Assembly: GCF_014650555.1 (NCBI RefSeq)
Contig: NZ_BMVE01000017.1
Coordinates: 1-64,000, forward strand
Length of the DNA: 64,000 nucleotides
Direction of reading: 5' to 3'
Source: Streptomyces goshikiensis
GTDB taxonomy: Bacteria > Actinomycetota > Actinomycetes > Streptomycetales > Streptomycetaceae
The translations under genes were made by a program, and so were the position numbers. Within the stretch, counting starts at the first letter, position 1. Each line of letters begins with the position of its first letter. The notes below the pieces were generated by a model. It saw only the letters and a list, made by a program, of their open reading frames with translations, was not told where the DNA came from and did not search any database. Positions 9,149-17,520 of this stretch are shown piece after piece.

Positions 9149-9826
9149 ATGAGGATGCTGGCTGTTGTGACCCTGCTGGCGGGGCTGGTCGCCGGGTCGG
9201 CGGCGCCCGGGTTCGTGGCGCTGGCGGAGGTGGATCCCACCATCGGGCAGGACGTGCGGTACGCGGGTGCGCACAACTTCACCGGCGCGCGGGTGCCGGG
9301 TTACGAGGAGCCGGTGTGCCTCCTCGCCCGCCCGGCCGCCGAGGCGCTGCGGCGGGCGCAGAGGGAGCTGTTGCGCAGCGGGTACGCGCTGAAGGTGTAC
9401 GACTGCTACCGGCCGCAGCGCGCGGTGGACCGGTTCGTGCGGTGGGCCCGGGACGAGGCGGACCAGTCGACCAAGGCGGAGTTCTATCCGGGGGTGGCGA
9501 AGAGCCGGCTGATCCCCGACGGGTACATCGCCGAGCGGTCGGGGCACAGCCGGGGCAGCACCCTCGATGTGACGCTCGTACGGCTGCCCGCGCGCCGGGA
9601 GCTGGACATGGGGACCCCGTTCGACTTCTTCGATCCGCTCTCGCACACGGACGATCCGCGGGTGGGTGCGGTGGCGCGGGAGAACCGGCGGCGGCTGACG
9701 GGGGTGCTGGGGCGGCAGGGTTTCGTGAACCTGCCCGAGGAGTGGTGGCACTTCACGTACCGGCCCGAGGCCTTCCCGGACCGCTATTTCGACTTCCCGG
9801 TGTCTGTCGGGGCCGTCCGCCCCTGA
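9149..9826 (+). CDS. VanX-type D-Ala-D-Ala dipeptidase, secreted
   Basis: A zinc dipeptidase of the M15D (VanX/DdpX) family, which cleaves D-Ala-D-Ala. The zinc site is visible as SGHSRGSTLD (His and Asp ligands) and EEWWHF (catalytic Glu, His ligand); DCYRPQRA carries the substrate-stabilising Arg. The N-terminus MRMLAVVTLLAGLVAGSAAP is a signal-peptide-like segment, so the enzyme should be exported, unlike the cytoplasmic VanX of resistance clusters. No vanHA or vanRS is nearby, so a wall-turnover role is more likely than glycopeptide resistance. The start is uncertain: ATGs at 9137, 9149 and 9155 are in frame, with AAGGGG at 9142-9147. Confidence 0.88.
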   Translation: MRMLAVVTLLAGLVAGSAAPGFVALAEVDPTIGQDVRYAGAHNFTGARVPGYEEPVCLLARPAAEALRRAQRELLRSGYALKVYDCYRPQRAVDRFVRWARDEADQSTKAEFYPGVAKSRLIPDGYIAERSGHSRGSTLDVTLVRLPARRELDMGTPFDFFDPLSHTDDPRVGAVARENRRRLTGVLGRQGFVNLPEEWWHFTYRPEAFPDRYFDFPVSVGAVRP

Positions 9827-9827
9827 G

Positions 9828-9833
9828 TACCGT
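9828..9833 (+). promoter_or_regulatory. possible -10 of leaderless Mpo1-like gene
   Basis: TACCGT ends 7 nt before the ATG at 9841 and there is no Shine-Dalgarno sequence between, so this gene may have a leaderless transcript in addition to read-through from the VanX-like gene 14 bp upstream. Confidence 0.35.
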
Positions 9834-9840
9834 GCCCGGC

Positions 9841-10179
9841 ATGACTTTCCGTTCGTACGAGGAATTCTGGCCCTACTACGTCGCCATGCACTCCCGCTCC
9901 GCCACCCGCTGGGTGCACCTCACCGGGTCGCTGACCGGGCTCGCCGTGACGGCCTACGGGCTGGCGCGCGGCCGGAAGCGCTATCTCGCGGCCCTGCCGC
10001 TGATCGGGTACGGGACCGCTTGGCCGGCTCATTTCCTGATAGAGGGGAACAATCCGGCCACGTTCGGGCATCCGGTGTGGTCGCTGCGCGGGGACGCGCG
10101 GATGATCCGGATGATGCTGGCCGGGCGGGACGGGGAGCTGGCCGTGATCGCGGAGAAGTGGCTCACCGAGAACCGGTGA
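9841..10179 (+). CDS. Mpo1/DUF962-like small membrane protein
   Basis: A 112-residue protein with the DUF962 (Mpo1-like) pattern: an N-terminal YEEFWPYYVAMHS, then RWVHLTGS and a later AHFLIEGNNPATF with conserved histidines. Two hydrophobic segments (around residues 28-43 and 50-65) suggest membrane insertion. Yeast Mpo1 is an Fe2+-dependent fatty-acid alpha-dioxygenase; whether this bacterial relative has that activity is unknown. It begins 14 bp after the VanX-like gene. The ATG is supported by the conserved start of the domain. Confidence 0.85.
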   Translation: MTFRSYEEFWPYYVAMHSRSATRWVHLTGSLTGLAVTAYGLARGRKRYLAALPLIGYGTAWPAHFLIEGNNPATFGHPVWSLRGDARMIRMMLAGRDGELAVIAEKWLTENR

Positions 10180-10206
10180 CCCGGCGACCCTCCCGTGGCA
10201 GACTTC

Positions 10207-10219
10207 TGACGATTCGTCA
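10207..10219. promoter_or_regulatory. palindromic operator TGACG-N3-CGTCA
   Basis: A perfect inverted repeat, CTGACGA-T-TCGTCAG, lies 36 bp before the start of the DUF35/thiolase pair. The same core, TGACG-N3-CGTCA, recurs at 44883-44895 in front of another gene. The size and symmetry suit a TetR-family dimer, but no regulator is encoded next to this copy. Confidence 0.55.
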
Positions 10220-10254
10220 GATCGTGATGCCTCGCGCTGCCTCCGGGAGGGGTT

Positions 10255-10758
10255 TTGGAACGCACACGTACACGTACGCCCGTCGTGAGCGGGTGGTTCG
10301 GCGACAGCGGCGCGGAGGGCGGGTTCCGGCTGCTCGGCACCCGCTGCTCGGCCTGCGCCGCGGTGTTCTTCCCGCGCGAGGACGCGTACTGCCGCAATCC
10401 GCACTGCGCGGGTGACGGTGAGCTCGCCGAGGTCCCGCTGTCCCCGCGCGGGCGGGTCTGGTCCTACACCGACGGGCGCTACCGGCCGCCCGCCCCCTAC
10501 GTGTCGGACCCGGAGGTGCCCTGGGAGCCGTACACGCTGGTCGCGGTGGAGCTGGAGGCCGAGGGGATGGTGGTGCTGGGGCAGGCGGTGCCCGGGGTGG
10601 GCGTCGCCGACCTGGCCATCGGGATGGAGGTCGAGGTGGTGGGCGGCGTGCTGGACGAGACCACCGAGACGACCTGGACCACCTGGCGGTTCCGGCCCGT
10701 GACCGACGTGGCCGGCGGGGACGGCGGGGACGGGGCCGACGGGGAGGCGCGGCCGTGA
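10255..10758 (+). CDS. DUF35 OB-fold/zinc-ribbon protein
   Basis: A 167-residue DUF35 protein: an N-terminal rubredoxin-like zinc ribbon with four cysteines (RCSAC ... YCRNPHC) followed by an OB fold. In actinobacteria these partner with SCP-x type thiolases, binding acyl-CoA for aldol or thiolytic reactions. The start is a TTG with GGGAGGGG immediately upstream. The stop codon overlaps the thiolase GTG (GTGA), so the two are translationally coupled and very likely form one complex. The palindrome at 10207-10219 probably controls the pair. A low-complexity Gly/Asp stretch closes the protein. Confidence 0.85.
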   Translation: MERTRTRTPVVSGWFGDSGAEGGFRLLGTRCSACAAVFFPREDAYCRNPHCAGDGELAEVPLSPRGRVWSYTDGRYRPPAPYVSDPEVPWEPYTLVAVELEAEGMVVLGQAVPGVGVADLAIGMEVEVVGGVLDETTETTWTTWRFRPVTDVAGGDGGDGADGEARP

Positions 10759-11945
10759 CCGCCGACATCGCCGTCCTCGGAGCCGGGATGCACCCCTGGG
10801 GCAAGTGGGGCCGGAGTTTCGTCACGTACGGGCGGGCCGCGGCCCGGGCCGCCCTCGCCGACGCCGGGCTCGACTGGACCGACGTCGGATCCATCGTCGG
10901 CGCCGACACCGTGCGCTCGGGCTATCCCGGCTACGTCGCCGGCGCGACCTTCGCCCAGGCGCTCGGCTGGCAGGGCGCGCGGGTGACCAGCGTGTACGCG
11001 GCCTGCGCCTCGGGCGCCCAGGCGATCGGCGCGGCGCGGGCGCAGATCCTGGGCGGGCTGGCCGACGTCGTCCTCGTGGTGGGTGCGGACGCGGCGCCCA
11101 AGGGGTTCTTCGCCCCGGCGGGCGGGGACCGGCCGGATGACCCGGACTGGCTGCGGTTCCGCGTGCTGGGGGCCACCAACCCGGCGTACTTCGCGCTGTA
11201 CGCGCGGCGCCGGATGGCCCTGTACGGGGACACCGCCGAGGACTTCGCCCAGGTGAAGGTGAAGAACGCGGCGGCCGGGGCGCTCAACCCGAACGCCCGC
11301 TACCGCAAGCCGGTGACCGCGCAGGAGGTGGCCGCCTCGGCCGTGGTCGCCGACCCGCTGCGGCTGCTGGACATCTGCGCGACCTCCGACGGGGGCGCGG
11401 CGCTGGTGCTGAGCAGCATGGACTTCGCGCGGGCCCGGGGGGTGACCGATCCGGTGCGGATCCGGGCGGTGTCGACCGTCACGCCGACGTATCCGCGGAC
11501 GGTGCTGGACCTGCCGGACATCGCCACCGACTCGGTGACGGCGGTGCGGCCGGCGGCCGGCTCGTTCCGGGCGTCGATCGCCCGCGCCGCCTACGAGGAG
11601 GCCGGTCTCGGCCCGGACGACCTCTCGCTCGCGGAGGTCTACGACCTGTCCACGGCCCTGGAACTGGAGTGGTACGAGGACATCGGGCTGTGCGCCGAGG
11701 GCGAGGGCGCGAAGCTCTTGCGGGAGGGGGCGACCGCGCTCGGCGGGCGGGTGCCCGTCAACACCAGCGGCGGGCTGGCCTCGTTCGGGGAGGCGGTGCC
11801 GGCGCAGGCGATCGCCCAGGTCTGCGAGCTGACCTGGCAGTTGCGCGGAACGGCCGCGGAGCGGCAGGTTCCGGGGGCCCGGGCCGGGATCACCGCGAAC
11901 CAGGGGCTGTTCGGGCACGGCTCGGCCGTGATCGCCGTCCGTTAG
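10755..11945 (+). CDS. thiolase-fold acyltransferase (SCP-x/lipid-transfer type)
   Basis: A 396-residue thiolase-superfamily protein. The nucleophilic Cys84 sits in YAACASGAQA, and NTSGGLASFGE with the C-terminal FGHGSAV supplies the usual glycine-rich motifs. The second active-site cysteine of degradative thiolases is not evident, as in the SCP-x/DUF35-associated group. The predicted role is thiolytic or retro-aldol cleavage of a CoA-bound side chain; the substrate is unknown. It shares a GTGA overlap with the DUF35 gene. The start GTG is fixed by that overlap and by the conserved IAVLGAGMHPWG. Confidence 0.88.
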   Translation: MTADIAVLGAGMHPWGKWGRSFVTYGRAAARAALADAGLDWTDVGSIVGADTVRSGYPGYVAGATFAQALGWQGARVTSVYAACASGAQAIGAARAQILGGLADVVLVVGADAAPKGFFAPAGGDRPDDPDWLRFRVLGATNPAYFALYARRRMALYGDTAEDFAQVKVKNAAAGALNPNARYRKPVTAQEVAASAVVADPLRLLDICATSDGGAALVLSSMDFARARGVTDPVRIRAVSTVTPTYPRTVLDLPDIATDSVTAVRPAAGSFRASIARAAYEEAGLGPDDLSLAEVYDLSTALELEWYEDIGLCAEGEGAKLLREGATALGGRVPVNTSGGLASFGEAVPAQAIAQVCELTWQLRGTAAERQVPGARAGITANQGLFGHGSAVIAVR

Positions 11946-12102
11946 GGCAGCTCAGAAGCCCGGCCGGGGTGGCCGGGGCGCCCTGCCGGAAATCTCCCGG
12001 CCGGGCGTGCCGCGCGAATGCTTGACGGCCCCTGGTGGCGGGTTCACACTCTCCCCACAGTCTCGCGCCGCCGGCGAGAGCCTCGATCCCCCCATGAGAG
12101 CA

Positions 12103-12138
12103 GCGGCCCGTACCCCAGTCGGCGGGGGTACGGGCCGC
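12103..12138 (-). terminator. terminator hairpin after cvnD
   Basis: GCGGCCCGTACCCC (12103-12116) pairs perfectly with GGGGTACGGGCCGC (12125-12138) over an 8-nt loop. It lies between the convergent thiolase and conservon operons and could serve both; no T-run is present on either side. Confidence 0.75.
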
Positions 12139-12153
12139 CTCCGTGCCGGGCGG

Positions 12154-12780
12154 TCAGGTGCCCGCCGTCAGGCTCTGTCTGCGGGCCCGCGCCAGGGACA
12201 TCGCGTGTTCCACGACCCCCACCAGCACGTCCTTGACGGACTCCCGGTCGCGCGCGTCGCACAGCAGCACCGGCACCTCGGGGTCGAGGTCCAGGGCCTC
12301 CCGTACGGTCACCACCGGATGGTGGTCGGCGCCGTCGAAGCAGTTGACCGCGACCACGAAGGGGAGCTGTCGCCGCTCGAAGTAGTCGATGGCGGCGAAG
12401 CAGTCGGCGAGGCGGCGGGTGTCGGCGAGGACGACCGCGCCGAGCGAGCCCTGGGACAGCTCGTCCCACAGGAACCAGAACCGGTCCTGGCCGGGCGTGC
12501 CGAACAGGTACAGCACCAGGTCCTCGCGCAGCGTGATGCGCCCGAAGTCCATGGCCACGGTCGTGGTGTTCTTGCCCTCCACTCCCCCGGTGTCGTCGAT
12601 TCCTATGCCGGGTTCCGAGAGGAGTTCCTCGGTCCGCAGCGGTCTGATCTCACTCACCGCACTGACCAGGGTGGTCTTTCCCACCCCGAAGCCGCCCGCG
12701 ACCAGGATCTTCAGGGTCAGCGGCTCGACCGGCGACACGGCATGCATCGCGCCGGTGCGGCTAGAGCGCCCGAAGGCCAT
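12154..12780 (-). CDS. cvnD: conservon GTPase CvnD
   Basis: A 208-residue small GTP-binding protein of the conservon type. Residues 29-36 are the P-loop GGFGVGKT and FGTPGQDRFWF is the switch II/G3 region. The base-recognition motif is NCFD where most GTPases have NKxD, so nucleotide specificity may be relaxed. Conservon proteins assemble at the membrane like a GPCR-heterotrimeric-G complex; CvnD is the switch. It overlaps cvnC by 20 bp and is the last gene of the operon: no cytochrome P450 (CvnE) follows. Confidence 0.93.
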   Translation of the reverse strand: MAFGRSSRTGAMHAVSPVEPLTLKILVAGGFGVGKTTLVSAVSEIRPLRTEELLSEPGIGIDDTGGVEGKNTTTVAMDFGRITLREDLVLYLFGTPGQDRFWFLWDELSQGSLGAVVLADTRRLADCFAAIDYFERRQLPFVVAVNCFDGADHHPVVTVREALDLDPEVPVLLCDARDRESVKDVLVGVVEHAMSLARARRQSLTAGT

Positions 12781-13171
12781 CGATCACCTCACGCAAAATG
12801 GATTCATCGGGCAGTTCGGCCGGCGGTACCGGCCGGGTCACATGGACCAGTTCTTCGTCGACGAGGTCTCCGATCAGGACTCGGACCACCCCGATCGCGA
12901 GGTCGAGCTCGACCGCGAGTTCCGCGACCGACTGGGGGCGTCCCCGGCACAGCCCCAGGATGTGGGCGTGTTCCGGGGACAGGGTCATGTCCCAGACCGG
13001 GTCGTCGGCCGCCGTTTCGGCGACGACGAGCGCGATCAGGTCGAGCCGGTGCTGGCCCGGGTGGCTGGTCCGGCCGCGGGTCATCGCGTACGGACGGACC
13101 ACGGGGCCCGCCTCGTCGTCGAACCAGTGCGGGTGGGCTGGGGTGGGGCGGTCCTGGCCTGAATCGCTCAT
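12761..13171 (-). CDS. cvnC: conservon protein CvnC (DUF742)
   Basis: A 136-residue DUF742 protein. The central VRPYAMTRGRT motif and the winged-helix-like LGLCRGRPQSVAEL / VRVLIGDLVDEELV segments are diagnostic. Known conservons use it to bridge the histidine-kinase-like CvnA and the GTPase CvnD. The start (ATG 13171) falls 10 bp after the cvnB stop; an ATG further upstream would overlap cvnB. Its 3' end overlaps cvnD. Confidence 0.92.
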   Translation of the reverse strand: MSDSGQDRPTPAHPHWFDDEAGPVVRPYAMTRGRTSHPGQHRLDLIALVVAETAADDPVWDMTLSPEHAHILGLCRGRPQSVAELAVELDLAIGVVRVLIGDLVDEELVHVTRPVPPAELPDESILREVIDGLRAL

Positions 13172-13181
13172 GCCGTCCGAC

Positions 13182-13619
13182 TCACCCTCCGGCTGGCAGC
13201 CCGGTCCGCGGGGCGGTCGCCAGGTGGTCACCGACTCGCTTGACCATCAGGGTCATCTCGTACGCGACCTGACCGACATCGGAGTCGGCGTCGGAGAGCA
13301 CGGCGAGGCAGCTGCCGTCCCCGGCGGCCATGACGAACAGGAACGCCTCGTCGAGCTCGACGACGGTCTGGCGGACCCGGCCGGACTCGAAGTGGCGGCC
13401 GACGCCCTTGGCCAGGCTGTGGAAGCCGGAGGCCACGGCGGCCAGGTGCTCGCTGTCCTCCCGGGTCAGGTCCGCGGAGCTGCCCGTGGGCAGGCCGTCG
13501 CCGGAGAGGACCACCGCCTTGCGGATGCTGCCGACCTTGTCGACGAGTTCGTCGAGGAGCCAGTTGAGCGGGCCGGAGCCGCGGCCCCTGGTGTCGTTGC
13601 CGGTCTGCGGTGCGGTCAT
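13182..13619 (-). CDS. cvnB: conservon roadblock/LC7 protein CvnB
   Basis: A 145-residue roadblock/LC7 protein, the conservon subunit thought to act on the CvnD GTPase cycle much as MglB acts on MglA. LNWLLDELVDKVGSIRKAVV is the typical first helix and strand, and the DGLPTGSS, HLAAVASGFHSL and FVMAAGDGSCLAV blocks follow in order. The start overlaps the cvnA stop (ATGA), so expression is coupled. Confidence 0.93.
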   Translation of the reverse strand: MTAPQTGNDTRGRGSGPLNWLLDELVDKVGSIRKAVVLSGDGLPTGSSADLTREDSEHLAAVASGFHSLAKGVGRHFESGRVRQTVVELDEAFLFVMAAGDGSCLAVLSDADSDVGQVAYEMTLMVKRVGDHLATAPRTGLPAGG

Positions 13620-16600
13620 CGACCGTCCCCCTCGTTCTCGTTCTCGGTCGCGGGACCGGTGGCGGCGGACGTGCCTGCCCCGGCCTCCGGCTGCTGCTGT
13701 GCGTCCTGTTGCTGTACGTCCTGCTGCCGTGCCGCGCGGCGCTGCTGGGCGGCGTGCTGTTCGCGGCCCGCGGTCCAGCCCCGCTGGAGCGCCGACATGC
13801 GGTTGCGCACGTCGTCCGCGTCGCGGTCCTCCAGCGGCTCGGCGGCGGCTTCGGCGGAACCGGCGGACGGGGCGTTCTTGAGCTGGGGGGCCAGGTTGGC
13901 CTGGCGGACCCGGCGGGGCAGCCCGCCGGGGCCCGGGGCGGGCTGGGGCCGGGCGCCGCCGGGGTCGGTTCCGGCGGGCGCCGGCTGGGGCGCGGCCGCC
14001 GTCGGAGGCGTGGCGGTGGACGGGGACCGGCGGACCATGGACACCGGGCGGGGCTCGACGCGGCGGCCGTGCTCGGCGACCAGGGTCGGGGTCGGCCTGC
14101 GGCGCGGGAGCGGCACCGCGCCGCCGGCGCGGGGGCCTTCGGGGCGGGCGCTGTCGGGGCGGGCGCTGTCCACCCGGGAGTGGTCCAGGCGGACCGGGCC
14201 GGTGGGCGGCAGCGGCTCCCGCCGGCGGTCCCGGTCCCGGTCGCGTTCGCCGAACTGCTCGCCGAACCGCTCGCCGTCGGGCCGCTCGGCGGCGTTGCGG
14301 TCCGCGGCGCTGCGGTCGGCCCCGTTCCGGTCGGCGGCGTTGCGGTCCACTCCGTTGCGGTCCGCGCCGTTGCGGTCGTTCTTCCAGCCGCCGGCGCGCT
14401 GCGGGAGCCCCAGCAGGGAGCTGCGGGGGGTGCCGTTCGGCGGGGTCTCGTCGTCCAGGGTGGCCATGGGCGGGCGGCCGCTGCCGCCGCGCCCGGCGAT
14501 CCCGGTGACCTCGTCGAGGCCCGCGAGGCCGGCGGGGGCCTCGGTACGGTCGATGCCGTCCAGCCCGAGGACGCTGAGCGGGGCTTCCAGCTCCACCGGC
14601 CCGTGCAGCACCCCGGCGGGCAGCGGGCGGCCGGAGGCGGCGCGGCCGGGCCGGGCGCGCTCGACGGCGGCCTGCGCGGGCCGCGGGGAGCGCTTGCCGT
14701 CAGTGAGGCGGATACCGGTGCCGTTGGTCTCGGGGGCCTCGGTGAGCAGGTCCGCCGGGAGGAAGACGACCGCGGTGGTGCCTCCGTAGGGGCTGTGCTG
14801 GAGGACGACCTTGACGCCGTGGCGATGGGCGAGGCGGCTGACGACGAACAGGCCCAGCCGGTCGGTGTCGGAGAGTTCGAACTCGGCGGTCTCGGCGAGC
14901 CGGAGGTTGGCGTCGAGCAGCGCTTCCGGGTTCATGCCGAGGCCGCGGTCGTGGATCTCCAGGGTGAAGCCGTTGGCGACGCGTTCGCCGTGGACCTGGA
15001 CGGCGGTGTGCGGAGGGGAGAACACGGTGGCGTTCTCCAGGAGTTCGGCGACGAGGTGGGTGACGTCGGCGACGGCCGGGCCCTCGATGCCCAGGCGCGG
15101 GAGGCGGCGTACCTCGATGCGCTCGTAGTCCTCCACCTCGGCGACGGCGGCGCGGACGACGTCCATCAGCTGGACGGGCTTGCGCCACTGGCGGGAGGGC
15201 GCGGCGCCGGAGAGGATCACCAGGCCCTCGGCGTGGCGGCGCATGCGCGTGGTCATGTGGTCGAGGCGGAACAGGTCGGCGAGTTCCTCGGTGTCCTCGG
15301 TGCGCCGTTCCATGGTGTCGAGGAGGGTCAGCTGGCGGTGCAGGAGCACCTGGTTGCGGCGGGCCAGGTTGACGAAGACCTCGGAGACTCCGCGGCGCAG
15401 TTCGGCCTGTTTGACGGCGGCCTCGACGGCGGCGCGCTGGAGGCTGTTGAGGGCGAGGGCGACCTGGCCGACCTCGTCCTTCTCGAATTCCAGGCGGGGC
15501 GCCTCGGTCTCGACGTCGACGCTCTCGCCCGCGGCGAGACGGCGCATGACGCTGGGCAGCCGGACGCCGGAGGCCTCGTGGGCGTCCTTGCGGAGCCGGG
15601 ACAGGTCGCGGACCAGGTCGCGGCCGATGCGGACGGAGAGGACGACGGAGACGACGAGGGCGATGAAGCCGAGGATGCCGGCGATGGCGGCCTGGATCAG
15701 GACGTTCATGGCGGCGGGTTCGACGCGCTTTTGGTAGGCGTCGCCGGCGGCGGTGCCCATGGTGGCGAGGTCGTCGAGGGCCTTGGTGGCGGCCTCGTCC
15801 CACTGGGCCGCGGTGACGGCGCGCGGGGTCTTGGTGGCGCCCGCGCTGATGAACCGTTCCTCCGCGTCGCGCAGGGGCGTGGTCTGGGGGCCCATCCAGT
15901 ACGACTCGAAGCGGTCGCGGTCCTCGCTCGGCAGGATCGCCAGGTTGAACTCGTACAGCAGGCGGCGGTTGGCGGCGAAGTCGGAGACGTGCCGGATGTC
16001 GGCGGCGCTGACGTTGCGGGCGACGAGGGCCGAGGCGATGACGGCGTCCTCGCGGGAGAGCGTCTCGCGGGCGCGGGTGATGCCGACGAGGGCGCGGCCC
16101 TGCTTGTCCAGCTCCACGTTCTCCAGGGCGTGGAGATTGAGGAGGAACTCGTAGCAGGGGTCGACGAGCCGGCTGTAGAGCTCCAGGGCCTGGCTGGGGT
16201 CGAGGCTGTTCTGGTCGATGGAGCGGCGCAGCGCGGCGATGCCGCGGAAGGCTTCGAGGATGGAGTCCAGCCGCTGGGTGGTGCCCTCGCTGAGCTCGTC
16301 GAGGACCTCGGGGTCCTTGGCGTTGGCGCTGATGCTCTCGACGGCGGCGTCGGTGGCGGCGCGGCTCTTGGCGAGTTCGGCGGTGGCGACGGAGGAGCGG
16401 GGGTCGCCGACGACGACGAGGGTCTGGCGGCGTTCCTTCTGGATGACGCGGACGACGTCCTCGATGGGGTAGCCGACCTTGTCTATGACGTAGGCGACGT
16501 CGAGGAGCTGGACGGCCTGGCGGCCGGTGATGACTGTCGCGAAGCCCCAGAGGGCGGTCAGGGAGACGAGCGGCACAAGGAGCAACGCCACGATCTTCCG

Positions 16601-16627
16601 GCGGATGGACTTCCCGCGAAAGCGCAT
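13616..16627 (-). CDS. cvnA: conservon sensor kinase-like protein CvnA
   Basis: A 1,003-residue membrane sensor. Residues 1-35 form a basic start and first membrane helix (IVALLLVPLVSLTALWG); an extracytoplasmic nitrate/nitrite-sensor-like helical region follows, then a second membrane helix (near residue 325-350), a HAMP-like linker and a HATPase domain with the N-box LLENATVFSPP and the G1 DRGLGMN. No convincing phospho-acceptor H-box is visible, as in other CvnA proteins. The last 350 residues are disordered, Pro/Arg/Asp-rich, and carry a 15-bp minisatellite. The ATG at 16627 has GGGGAGGCC directly upstream; an upstream start would add an odd leader. Confidence 0.93.
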   Translation of the reverse strand: MRFRGKSIRRKIVALLLVPLVSLTALWGFATVITGRQAVQLLDVAYVIDKVGYPIEDVVRVIQKERRQTLVVVGDPRSSVATAELAKSRAATDAAVESISANAKDPEVLDELSEGTTQRLDSILEAFRGIAALRRSIDQNSLDPSQALELYSRLVDPCYEFLLNLHALENVELDKQGRALVGITRARETLSREDAVIASALVARNVSAADIRHVSDFAANRRLLYEFNLAILPSEDRDRFESYWMGPQTTPLRDAEERFISAGATKTPRAVTAAQWDEAATKALDDLATMGTAAGDAYQKRVEPAAMNVLIQAAIAGILGFIALVVSVVLSVRIGRDLVRDLSRLRKDAHEASGVRLPSVMRRLAAGESVDVETEAPRLEFEKDEVGQVALALNSLQRAAVEAAVKQAELRRGVSEVFVNLARRNQVLLHRQLTLLDTMERRTEDTEELADLFRLDHMTTRMRRHAEGLVILSGAAPSRQWRKPVQLMDVVRAAVAEVEDYERIEVRRLPRLGIEGPAVADVTHLVAELLENATVFSPPHTAVQVHGERVANGFTLEIHDRGLGMNPEALLDANLRLAETAEFELSDTDRLGLFVVSRLAHRHGVKVVLQHSPYGGTTAVVFLPADLLTEAPETNGTGIRLTDGKRSPRPAQAAVERARPGRAASGRPLPAGVLHGPVELEAPLSVLGLDGIDRTEAPAGLAGLDEVTGIAGRGGSGRPPMATLDDETPPNGTPRSSLLGLPQRAGGWKNDRNGADRNGVDRNAADRNGADRSAADRNAAERPDGERFGEQFGERDRDRDRRREPLPPTGPVRLDHSRVDSARPDSARPEGPRAGGAVPLPRRRPTPTLVAEHGRRVEPRPVSMVRRSPSTATPPTAAAPQPAPAGTDPGGARPQPAPGPGGLPRRVRQANLAPQLKNAPSAGSAEAAAEPLEDRDADDVRNRMSALQRGWTAGREQHAAQQRRAARQQDVQQQDAQQQPEAGAGTSAATGPATENENEGDGR
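14291..14380 (-). repeat. 15-bp coding minisatellite in cvnA
   Basis: Six consecutive 15-bp units of the type GGCGTTGCGGTCCGC encode six xDRNx pentapeptides (ADRNG, VDRNA, ADRNG, ADRSA, ADRNA and a first NDRNG) in the disordered tail. Unit length is a multiple of three, so copy number can change without a frameshift. Confidence 0.85.
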
Positions 16628-17015
16628 GGCCTCCCCAGCCTCCCCCAGCTCAACCCCATTGGCGGGGGTCGGTGTTCCGTCATTTAAACGGCGTGAGCCT
16701 ACTACTGCCACGCAGCGGGTTCGAAGGCGTGTCCGGACGTTTTCGGCCGGGCCCGGGGACGGAGATCACAAGTTGTCCGGTCATTCCGGTCACGAGCGGA
16801 CCGATATGTGGCAGATGACACTTGGTGGGGTGTCAGTTCCCGCTACGTGATGGATGGCTGGAATTCTTCGTTCCGCGTTGTTCGGGCACGGGTGGGGTGT
16901 CCGTGCTCCGGGAATCTCTCGGCCGTCCCGAGCGTCTATCCGAGTGGGGCGGGTAAGTCGGACTTACCCGGAACCACTGCGGTATGACGGGCCGCGTGGA
17001 GGGAGGGAGCGGACC
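16628..17015. other. divergent promoter region, cvnA and 17016 gene
   Basis: No gene is seen here. A small hairpin, TGACAC (16816-16821) with GTGTCA (16830-16835), lies in the middle. GGAGGGAG just before 17016 is the ribosome binding site of the rightward gene, and GGGGAGG before 16627 that of cvnA. I could not identify a confident -10/-35 pair for either gene. Confidence 0.5.
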
Positions 17016-17477
17016 ATGCGGAAGTACGAGGACGGCGGCGCGGGCAGGGCGGGGCGGTCGCTGTGGGTGGAGGAGGAGTCGCCGCGGCGCAGGCTGCCGG
17101 ACCCGGTGCGGGATTCGGCGGTGCGGGCGGTGCTGATCGTGGCCGTCACGCTGACGGAGGCGACGATCGCGTTCCTCCTCATGGTGACGGGCTCCTGGCT
17201 GGCGTTCCCGATGGCGCTCTGCGGGATAGCCGGGACCGTCGTGGCCACCTGGGCCGTGCTGGACGTGCTGATCACCCGGCAGATGTGGAACCAGCGGCAC
17301 GGGGTGGTGTCACAGCCGAGCAGTACGGCGCGGGCCCGCCGCCGGGAGGCCCGCGCGTCGGTGCCCGCCCGGGGCGGGCGAATACGGCAGCAGCAGGCGG
17401 AGGCGGCCGGCCGGGCCGCCGCCTGGCAGGCGGCGGCCGGGGACCGGCGCTACCAGCCGGGCGCCGGCCGGAGCTGA
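17016..17477 (+). CDS. small membrane protein, unknown function
   Basis: A 153-residue protein I do not recognise. Residues of about 35-100 contain two hydrophobic segments (AVRAVLIVAVTLTEATIAFL and a second ending TWAVLDVLI) consistent with two membrane helices. The N-terminus is acidic and the C-terminal 50 residues are very rich in Arg/Ala/Gln, presumably cytoplasmic. The ATG has GGAGGGAG at 7 nt. It is convergent with the SMC-like operon and shares its terminator, so a functional link with it is not implied. Confidence 0.75.
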   Translation: MRKYEDGGAGRAGRSLWVEEESPRRRLPDPVRDSAVRAVLIVAVTLTEATIAFLLMVTGSWLAFPMALCGIAGTVVATWAVLDVLITRQMWNQRHGVVSQPSSTARARRREARASVPARGGRIRQQQAEAAGRAAAWQAAAGDRRYQPGAGRS

Positions 17478-17520
17478 CCCCGCCCGGGGCCGTACAAGCC
17501 CGTACGGCCCCGGGCGGGTC
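17476..17520. terminator. bidirectional terminator
   Basis: GACCCCGCCCGGGGCCGTAC and its complement further right form a perfect stem of about 20 pairs around a short AAGCC-type loop. It fills the whole gap between the convergent stop codons of the membrane protein and the SMC-like gene. Confidence 0.85.

Noticed and set aside
13610..16687. Long plus-strand frame opposite cvnA
   Set aside because: Repetitive Gly/Ala/Val translation without motifs; the minus strand encodes a complete CvnA with membrane helices and a HATPase domain.
17016..17477. JetD nuclease for the SMC-like operon
   Set aside because: The gene after the SMC-like stop lies on the opposite strand and encodes a small two-helix membrane protein with no nuclease motif.
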